7,332 nt of DNA from Actinomycetes bacterium (GTDB lineage Bacteria; Actinomycetota; Actinomycetes; Propionibacteriales; Propionibacteriaceae), in NCBI GenBank assembly GCA_023432725.1, contig JAEYUH010000160.1:1-7332 (forward strand), read 5' to 3'. Both the position numbers and the translations under genes were made by a program. The notes below the pieces were generated by a model. The model saw nothing but the letters and a program-made list of their open reading frames with translations. It did not search any database and was not told where the DNA came from. Below, in pieces: positions 1 through 6,669 of the stretch; position 1 is the first letter of the stretch; each line of letters starts with the position of its first letter.

Positions 1-2150
<2,150 letters not shown>

Positions 2151-2156
2151 GGGCGA

Positions 2157-2160
2157 CCTC
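2157..2160 (-). promoter_or_regulatory. Ribosome binding site of pepN
   Basis: GAGG on the minus strand sits 6 bases before the ATG at 2150. It decides between two in-frame ATG codons (2162 and 2150) in favour of the downstream one, because the upstream ATG overlaps the site itself. Confidence 0.6.
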
Positions 2161-2189
2161 ATCGGGTTGGCGTGGCGACAGTCGAGCCG

Positions 2190-2219
2190 AGGCTACCGGC
2201 CGCGAGCAACGCCGCTCAA
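2190..2219 (-). promoter_or_regulatory. Predicted sigma-A-type promoter of pepN
   Basis: On the minus strand a -35 element TTGAGC (2219-2214) is followed after 18 bases by a -10 element TAGCCT (2195-2190). The match is TTGA in the -35 and TA---T in the -10. Transcription would start near 2183, giving a leader of about 30 bases before the ATG at 2150. This is assigned by eye from consensus similarity, with no operator seen. Confidence 0.5.
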
Positions 2220-2271
2220 CCGTCGTAGGGTGGGGTGCGGGGACGCCTCAGCCGGCGTCGGACCGCCCGCA

Positions 2272-2277
2272 TAGACT
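2272..2277 (+). promoter_or_regulatory. Predicted -10 element for the nei-like gene
   Basis: TAGACT at 2272-2277 matches TANANT and lies 27 bases before the ATG at 2305, so the leader would be about 20 bases. I see no good -35 element at the usual distance, which is common in high-GC actinobacteria. The same hexamer occurs before the tRNA-Pro gene in this window. Confidence 0.4.
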
Positions 2278-2294
2278 CCGAGCCCACCCCACGG

Positions 2295-2300
2295 AAGGAG
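2295..2300 (+). promoter_or_regulatory. Ribosome binding site that fixes the nei-like start
   Basis: AAGGAG at 2295-2300 is a strong Shine-Dalgarno sequence. It is 4 bases before the ATG at 2305 but only 1 base before the in-frame GTG at 2302, so the ATG must be the real start. This agrees with the need for proline as the residue after the initiator methionine. Confidence 0.75.
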
Positions 2301-2304
2301 CGTG

Positions 2305-3117
2305 ATGCCCGAGGGCCACGTCACCCACCGGCTCGCGCGCGGTCTCAACGCCGCGTTCGGGGGCCGGCTGGTTCGCGTGTCCAGCCCGCAGGGCCGCTTC
2401 GACGGCGCCGCCGCGCTGCTGGACGGGCAGGAGTTCCGCTCCGCGGAGGCCTACGGCAAGAACCTCTTCCTCGGCATCGGCGACGCAGGGTTGGTCCACA
2501 TCCACCTCGGCCTGATCGGCAAGCTGCTGCTGGACGGCCGCCGCGAGCTGGCCAACCCTGCGACGCTGCGGCTGCGGATCGAGACCGACGAGCACGTCGC
2601 CGAATTGCGGGGCCCGCAGACCTGCGCGCTGATCAGCCCCGGCGAGCGGGACGCGGTGATGGCCTCGCTGGGGCCCGACCCGCTGCGGCCGGACGCCGAC
2701 CCCGAACGTGGCTGGGCGCGGGTGACCAGGTCGCAGCGCTGCATCGCGTCGCTGTTGATGGACCAGCGGGTGGCCGCCGGGGTGGGGAACATCTTCCGCT
2801 GCGAGGTCCTGTTCCGGCAGCGGCTTAACCCGATGGCTCCCGGCGCCTCGATCAGCCGGCGGCGCTGGAACCGGATCTGGTCCGACTTCGTCGAGCTGAT
2901 GCCCGAGGCGGTCGACAAGGGCAGGATCGACACGGTGCTCGAGGAGCACGGCCCCGAGGCCACCGGCCGCGCCCCGCGGGTCGACCGGCACGGCGGCGAG
3001 GTCTACGTCTACCGGCGCCCCGGGATGCCCTGCCTGGTCTGTGGCCAGGCCGTGCGGGCCCGCGAGTTCGAGGGCCGGAACCTCTACTGGTGCCGACGAT
3101 GCCAGCGCGCCCGGTGA
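2305..3117 (+). CDS. nei: Fpg/Nei-family DNA glycosylase / AP lyase (Nei1-like)
   Basis: A bifunctional base-excision repair enzyme that removes oxidised bases (probably pyrimidines) and cleaves the resulting abasic site. The 270-residue protein begins MPEGH: after methionine removal Pro2 is the Schiff-base nucleophile and Glu3 the acid. Lys52 (in AYGKNLF) is at the conserved N-domain lysine position. The helix-two-turn-helix is around residues 147-176 (LLMDQRVAAGVGN). A zinc finger has Cys243, Cys246, Cys263 and Cys266, with Arg258 in the DNA-contacting EGRN turn. From memory, the whole chain resembles mycobacterial Nei1 closely, including the stretch VSSPQGRF and LGPDPL. The start at 2305 is fixed by AAGGAG and by the Pro2 requirement; starting at the GTG at 2302 would add a residue and bury the nucleophile. 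The stop overlaps the beginning of the next gene, so the two are probably co-transcribed. Substrate choice within the family is inference. Confidence 0.95.
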   Translation: MPEGHVTHRLARGLNAAFGGRLVRVSSPQGRFDGAAALLDGQEFRSAEAYGKNLFLGIGDAGLVHIHLGLIGKLLLDGRRELANPATLRLRIETDEHVAELRGPQTCALISPGERDAVMASLGPDPLRPDADPERGWARVTRSQRCIASLLMDQRVAAGVGNIFRCEVLFRQRLNPMAPGASISRRRWNRIWSDFVELMPEAVDKGRIDTVLEEHGPEATGRAPRVDRHGGEVYVYRRPGMPCLVCGQAVRAREFEGRNLYWCRRCQRAR

Positions 3118-4502
3118 CCCTGTCCTGGACGGGCGGCCAGGCCGAACTGGACGACCGCGCCGCGGTCTGGCTGCGGCTGGACGGGTCGGACGCACCGGTG
3201 CGGCTGGCGCTGTCGCCCGACCCGGGGCTGGCGCCCGTCCTGATCGAGGACGACGCCGCCGAGCACGAGGGATCCGCCGGAGGGCTTGAGGTGTCCCAGC
3301 GGGTGACGGTCGCCGAGCACTGCCAGCTGCGCTGGGTGGTCGGCGTCCGCGAGGCGGGGGCTGCGCTGGAACTGGAGGTGACACTGCCCCAGGGCCAGCA
3401 CGCCTGGCTCTGGCCGAGCGGGGCGGACGGCTTCCTCGCCGTGTTCCCCGCCGCCGGTGCCGGGCCGGTGCTCCTGCTGCACGCCGTGCAGGCCGAACTG
3501 CGGGCAGCGGGGGAGGGCAGCGACGGACGGTCGCTGCGGCTCGCTGTCACCACCGAGGGCCTCAAGCCGGGCGAGCGGCAGGAGGTCATCCTGCGGGCGG
3601 TGGCGCTGCCCGAGCTGCCCGCCGCGACGGCGCTGCTGCCGTCGTGGTACCAGCCGATCACCCTGGAGGTCGGTGACGAATGGGAGGCACCGCTGGCCGA
3701 CCTCGGCGTCGACTGCGAGCCGCCGGTGACCGTCGCCTACCCCGATGCCGACGACACCGTCCGGGTGAGCGCTCCGGCCGGCCGTCATCGGGTCGGCATC
3801 CACGGCCGGCGTGGGGTCACCGAGCTCATTCTCGAGGTCGCCCCGGCCGCCGCCGACCTGCTCGGTCCGCTCGCCGAGCGGGTGCTGGCCAGCGCAGAGC
3901 TGGACGCTGCCGGGGCGGTGGTGGTGCACAGGGCGCTGCAGGCCGGACGGTTGCCGCGCCGGGCCGCGGTCGAGGACGCCCTGGACAGGTTCGACTGGTC
4001 GTCGCGCGGCGAGCTGCTCGCGATTGCGTTCGGGAGTGAGCGTGCGCTCGCCGAGGGAGAGCGCGAGATGGCCGCCGAGGCGGTGCGCCAGATCGCCGCC
4101 CGTCCTTGTGAGCCCGGGCTGGCACGGGTGCGGAGTCTGGCCTGGTTCGCCGCCTCGGCGCTCGGCGTGGACACCCGCCCGCTGCTGCCGTCCGACGACG
4201 GCGACCCGGAGGCGCTGCTCGAGGAGGACCTGTACCTCGACCGGAGGACGCCCGCCAGCCGGGCCCGGCTGGCCGCGGCGATCAACAGGTTGGGCGCCGG
4301 TCTGCCGGGCAGGCCGGTCGGGGCGGACTTCACCGCCCAGGCGCTGCTGGTGGGGTTGCTGGAGAGCTGCCCCGAGGGCTGGCCGGAGGCGCCGCTGGCC
4401 GGGTACACCGCCCAGGCGGCGCGGCACCGGATCCTTGCCGGGTATCAGGCGGGGGAGGTCCGCGACCTCGCACCGCTGGCCTGGCTGCTGGTCAGCGGCT
4501 GA
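3099..4502 (+). CDS. Uncharacterised protein, beta-rich N-terminal half and alpha-helical C-terminal half
   Basis: I do not recognise this protein. From the ATG at 3099 it has 467 residues. About the first 250 residues read as alternating beta strands (for example VTLSW, AAVWLRL, LEVSQRVTV, ALELEVTLP and later ITLEVGDEWEAPL to TELILEV), suggesting one or two beta-sandwich domains. The rest reads as amphipathic helices to the end. There is no signal peptide, membrane segment or recognisable catalytic motif, so it is probably cytoplasmic. Third codon positions are almost all G or C, supporting this strand over the long antisense frame, whose translation is Pro/Arg/Gly-rich. The start is uncertain: GTG 3090, ATG 3099 or GTG 3114 are all in frame. 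GTG 3114 gives the classic GTGA 4-base overlap with the glycosylase stop. No clear Shine-Dalgarno precedes any of them, so translation is probably coupled to the upstream gene. Co-transcription with a repair gene does not by itself give a function. Confidence 0.85.
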   Translation: MPARPVTLSWTGGQAELDDRAAVWLRLDGSDAPVRLALSPDPGLAPVLIEDDAAEHEGSAGGLEVSQRVTVAEHCQLRWVVGVREAGAALELEVTLPQGQHAWLWPSGADGFLAVFPAAGAGPVLLLHAVQAELRAAGEGSDGRSLRLAVTTEGLKPGERQEVILRAVALPELPAATALLPSWYQPITLEVGDEWEAPLADLGVDCEPPVTVAYPDADDTVRVSAPAGRHRVGIHGRRGVTELILEVAPAAADLLGPLAERVLASAELDAAGAVVVHRALQAGRLPRRAAVEDALDRFDWSSRGELLAIAFGSERALAEGEREMAAEAVRQIAARPCEPGLARVRSLAWFAASALGVDTRPLLPSDDGDPEALLEEDLYLDRRTPASRARLAAAINRLGAGLPGRPVGADFTAQALLVGLLESCPEGWPEAPLAGYTAQAARHRILAGYQAGEVRDLAPLAWLLVSG

Positions 4503-4534
4503 GCCGGCCAACCGTGGCGACGTCCGGCATCAAG

Positions 4535-4540
4535 TAGTCT
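4535..4540 (+). promoter_or_regulatory. Possible -10 element for the aldehyde dehydrogenase gene
   Basis: The 67-base gap between the unknown gene and the dehydrogenase contains TAGTCT (TA---T), 29 bases before the ATG at 4570. No convincing -35 element is present 17-18 bases upstream. The gene could equally be read from the upstream operon. Confidence 0.3.
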
Positions 4541-4569
4541 CCCGCCAGCAGCCACCCGATTGGAGTGAC

Positions 4570-6012
4570 ATGACCAGTCCCGACGCAGCGGTGGACGCGG
4601 CCGCGCGCGCCGCTGAGCGCGCGTTCGCTGTCACCTCGGCGGCCACGGACGCCGAGCGCGCGGCATGGCTCCGGGCTGTCGCCGACACCCTGGACGCCCA
4701 CCGCGACGAGCTGGTGGCGCTTGCCGACGGCGAGACCGCCCTCGGGCCGACCCGGCTGGCCGGGGAGGTGGCCCGCACCACCGGTCAGCTGCGGCTGTTC
4801 GCCGACGTGGTCACCGAGGGCTCGTACCTCGAGGCGGTCATCGACCACGCCGATCCCTCCGCCACTCCGCCGCGGCCCGACCTGCGGCGGGTCTTGCGTC
4901 CGATCGGGCCGGTGGCGGTATTCGCTGCCTCGAACTTCCCGTTCGCCTTCTCGGTGGCCGGCGGCGACACCGCGTCCGCCCTCGCGGTGGGCTGCCCCGT
5001 GGTGGTCAAGGCGCACTCGGGGCATCTGGCGCTGTCACGGCGAACCGCCGGGCTGGTGGCTCAGGCGCTGTCCGGGGCGGGCGCCCCGGACGGGGTGTTC
5101 GCGCTGGTCGAGGGGCGCGAGGCGGGGGTCGCGCTGGTGGAGCACCCGGCGATCCGGGCCGCGTCGTTCACCGGGTCGGTGGCCGGAGGGCGGGCCCTGT
5201 TCGACCGGGCGTCCGGCCGTCCGGACCCGATCCCGTTCTTCGGGGAACTCGGCAGCATCAACCCCGTGGTGGTCACGGCGGCGGCGGACGCCGCGCGTGG
5301 CGCCGAACTCGCCGCCGGCCTGGCCGGTTCCTTCCAGCTCGGGGCGGGCCAGTTCTGCACCAAGCCAGGGCTCGTCTTCGTGCCGGAGGGCTCGGCGCTC
5401 GAGCGGGCCCTGCCCGACCACCTCCGTCCTGCCGCCCACCGGCTGCTCACCGAAGCCATCGGCAGCGGCTACAGCGAAGGGTTGGAGCGGCTCGCCGGGG
5501 TGCCGGGCGAGGCGGTCGTCGTGGGTGAGGACGGGCCGTCCGGCGTCACCACGATGGTCTATCGCGCCGACCTGGCGACCTTCGACGACCCCCGGTTCGG
5601 GCGGGCGCTGCGCGAGGAGGTCTTCGGGCCGGCGACCGTCCTGGTGCGGTACCCCGACCCGGCTGCGCTGGTCGAGTCCCTGCGCGTCCTCGAGGGATCG
5701 CTGACCGCGACGGTTCACGCCCAGCCGGAGGAGGACGTGGCCGCGCTGGTCGCCGTCCTGTCGGAGCGGGCGGGCCGGCTGCTGTTCGCCGGCTGGCCGA
5801 CCGGCGTCGCGGTGACCTGGTCGCAGCACCACGGCGGCCCCTGGCCCGCGACCACGTCGCAGCACACCTCGGTGGGCGCTACCGCCGTCCGCCGGTTCCA
5901 GCGTCCGATCGTCTACCAGGACGCGCCGGAGGCCGTCCTGCCGCCCGCGTTGCGGGAGGCCAACCCGCTCGGCATCCCGCGTCGGGTGGACGGGGTCAAG
6001 TTGGTGGGGTGA
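4570..6012 (+). CDS. Aldehyde dehydrogenase, NADP-dependent KGSADH / fatty-aldehyde type
   Basis: An aldehyde dehydrogenase that oxidises an aldehyde to its acid, in the subfamily holding 2-oxoglutarate-semialdehyde dehydrogenases and the Vibrio harveyi fatty-aldehyde dehydrogenase. The 480-residue protein carries the expected landmarks: Asn122 in ASNFPF (oxyanion hole), Lys147 in VVKAHSGH (cofactor binding), the Rossmann turn FTGSVAGG (200-207), Glu226 in FGELGSINP, the catalytic Cys263 in GAGQFCTKPG, and EEVFGP (349-354). FGELGSINP and GAGQFCTKPG together are the signature of this subfamily. The start is the ATG at 4570, preceded by GGAG at 4 bases; the frame stays open far upstream but that part overlaps the previous gene and is not coding. 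It is slightly shorter than typical members (about 500-525 aa), with no missing core motif. No sugar-acid or hydroxyproline pathway genes are next to it, so the substrate is unknown. Confidence 0.93.
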   Translation: MTSPDAAVDAAARAAERAFAVTSAATDAERAAWLRAVADTLDAHRDELVALADGETALGPTRLAGEVARTTGQLRLFADVVTEGSYLEAVIDHADPSATPPRPDLRRVLRPIGPVAVFAASNFPFAFSVAGGDTASALAVGCPVVVKAHSGHLALSRRTAGLVAQALSGAGAPDGVFALVEGREAGVALVEHPAIRAASFTGSVAGGRALFDRASGRPDPIPFFGELGSINPVVVTAAADAARGAELAAGLAGSFQLGAGQFCTKPGLVFVPEGSALERALPDHLRPAAHRLLTEAIGSGYSEGLERLAGVPGEAVVVGEDGPSGVTTMVYRADLATFDDPRFGRALREEVFGPATVLVRYPDPAALVESLRVLEGSLTATVHAQPEEDVAALVAVLSERAGRLLFAGWPTGVAVTWSQHHGGPWPATTSQHTSVGATAVRRFQRPIVYQDAPEAVLPPALREANPLGIPRRVDGVKLVG

Positions 6013-6029
6013 GGGGGTGGCCGTAGACT
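6001..6029 (+). promoter_or_regulatory. Predicted promoter of tRNA-Pro
   Basis: TTGGTG (6001-6006) and TAGACT (6024-6029) are separated by exactly 17 bases, and the tRNA begins 15 bases after the -10. The -35 lies inside the last codons of the dehydrogenase gene. A perfect CCGGT-A-ACCGG inverted repeat (6036-6046) straddles the expected transcription start and the first bases of the tRNA. Assignment is by consensus similarity. Confidence 0.6.
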
Positions 6030-6043
6030 GAGCGGCCGGTAAC

Positions 6044-6116
6044 CGGGGCGTAGCGTAGTGGCTAGCGCGCCTGCTTTGGGAGCAGGAGATCGCAGGTTCG
6101 AGTCCTGTCGCCCCGA
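6044..6116 (+). tRNA. tRNA-Pro (anticodon TGG)
   Basis: The 73 bases fold into a complete cloverleaf. The acceptor stem CGGGGCG (6044-6050) pairs with CGCCCCG (6109-6115), with A73 at 6116. The first pair is C1-G72, as is usual for bacterial proline tRNAs. The D stem is 6053-6056 with 6065-6068. The anticodon stem CCTGC/GCAGG (6070-6074, 6082-6086) carries the loop TTTGGGA with anticodon TGG at 6077-6079, reading CCN proline codons, chiefly CCA and CCG. The variable loop is 6087-6091. The T stem GCAGG/CCTGT (one G-T pair) encloses TTCGAGT at 6097-6103. CCA is not encoded. The 3' half is probably the integration target of the element that follows, and its sequence would be restored by the element end. 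Confidence 0.97.
6082..6116. other. Candidate attachment site (attL) at the tRNA-Pro 3' end
   Basis: Tyrosine integrases of actinobacterial elements commonly recombine inside the 3' half of a tRNA gene (pSAM2, for example, uses a tRNA-Pro gene). Here an xis-int pair starts just beyond an intact tRNA-Pro gene, so the core is expected in the anticodon-to-acceptor 3' part. The exact limits cannot be set, because the second copy at the far end of the element is not in the window. Confidence 0.5.
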
Positions 6117-6130
6117 CGGGTAAATCGCCT

Positions 6131-6155
6131 AGTGAGGCTCACTTCCGACCCTCAC
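6131..6155. repeat. 13-base palindrome with an overlapping hairpin next to the tRNA
   Basis: AGTGAG-G-CTCACT (6131-6143) is a perfect 6-base inverted repeat with a 1-base centre. GTGAGG (6132-6137) can alternatively pair with CCTCAC (6150-6155). GCCTAG occurs on both sides, at 6127-6132 and 6161-6166. It could be a binding site for Xis, Int or a repressor, or a weak hairpin ending the tRNA transcript; there is no T run. Confidence 0.5.
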
Positions 6156-6177
6156 GAGAGGCCTAGAAATGCCCGCT

Positions 6178-6200
6178 GTGTCTCCTTCGGTGTCTCCTTC
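6178..6200. repeat. Tandem 12-base direct repeat, possible integrase arm-type or Xis sites
   Basis: GTGTCTCCTTC occurs at 6178-6188 and again at 6190-6200, one base apart (12-base period). Its size, tandem spacing and position about 60 bases from the presumed attachment core fit arm-type integrase sites or excisionase sites. No further copy was found by eye in the flanking 200 bases. Confidence 0.55.
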
Positions 6201-6330
6201 AGCGCCCCAGACCGCCGACTTACCGGAAACCACGTCGGGGCCTGTTGGAGGGTCTGACCGACTACATCCACCCACGGATCAGGCCCGCGGCTCACGACGT
6301 ACGAGGCGGCACCGGACCGGTTTCGCGAAC

Positions 6331-6669
6331 ATGCCGCCAACGGTGCCATTCGTGAACAAGAACATCGCCCGCACGATCTCGGGCCTCCAGAGCCAGATCG
6401 ACATCATCGAACGTCACCTCTCCCAGGTGAAGGCAGTCCTCGCCCAGCTGCACGAGGACACACAGGCCGAAGTCGGCAAGCCGGCCGTCGGCGACAAGCT
6501 CCTCCTGTCGGTCAAGGAGGCCGCCGAGTACACCGGCCTGTCCGAATGGGTGATCCGGCAGCTGTGCCGTGACGAGGTCATCGCAGCGACCTGGTTCGGC
6601 CGCACCATCCGGATCGCCCGGGCCGAGCTCGACCGCTACTGCGACACGCTCATCAGGACCGGGGCATGA
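6331..6669 (+). CDS. Small coiled-coil plus helix-turn-helix protein, excisionase-like (HTH_17/AlpA type)
   Basis: Probably the excisionase or directionality factor of the element, a small DNA-binding protein that directs the integrase to excision. From the ATG at 6331 it has 112 residues. Residues about 12-43 (from ARTISGLQSQIDIIERHL to the AQL at 40) form an amphipathic helix likely to coil. Residues about 57-106 are a winged helix-turn-helix of the excisionase/MerR-like class: LSVKEAAEYTGLSEWVIRQL, then a basic wing at WFGRTIRIARAELDRY. The start is uncertain: an in-frame ATG at 6169 with GAGAGG upstream would give 166 residues, but third-position composition changes sharply near 6331, and GTG at 6343 or 6352 is also possible. 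No strong ribosome site precedes 6331. The stop overlaps the integrase start as ATGA, implying coupled translation. A transcriptional regulator with the same fold is the alternative. Confidence 0.8.
   Translation: MPPTVPFVNKNIARTISGLQSQIDIIERHLSQVKAVLAQLHEDTQAEVGKPAVGDKLLLSVKEAAEYTGLSEWVIRQLCRDEVIAATWFGRTIRIARAELDRYCDTLIRTGA

Larger units (their letters stand above)
6117..6330. other. Non-coding attachment-region DNA with short repeats
   Basis: This 214-base stretch between the tRNA and the excisionase-like gene probably holds the element's integrase-arm, excisionase and regulatory sites. A frame is open from an ATG at 6169 (with GAGAGG 7 bases upstream), but by hand count only about 60 percent of its third positions here are G or C, against about 90 percent after 6331. 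It also contains a TTA codon and a low-complexity Pro/Ser/Arg-rich translation. I therefore treat it as mostly non-coding. No clear intrinsic terminator (hairpin plus T run) follows the tRNA. Confidence 0.55.

Noticed and set aside
2248..3384. A 378-codon minus-strand frame across the glycosylase gene
   Set aside because: It is antisense to clear Nei/Fpg motifs and has no recognisable domain.
3084..4511. A 475-codon minus-strand frame antisense to the unknown protein
   Set aside because: Its codon phase places its first positions opposite the third positions of the plus-strand gene, the usual shadow pattern. The translation is low-complexity (Gly, Arg, Pro, Gln).
3811..4569. N-terminal extension of the dehydrogenase frame upstream of 4570
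   Set aside because: It overlaps the unknown gene in another phase, reads as Arg/Pro/Trp-rich nonsense, and the family N-terminus with its own ribosome site begins at 4570.
6132..6155. The GTGAGG/CCTCAC hairpin as an intrinsic terminator of tRNA-Pro
   Set aside because: There is no T run after the stem and the 12-base loop is large, so it is kept only as a repeat.
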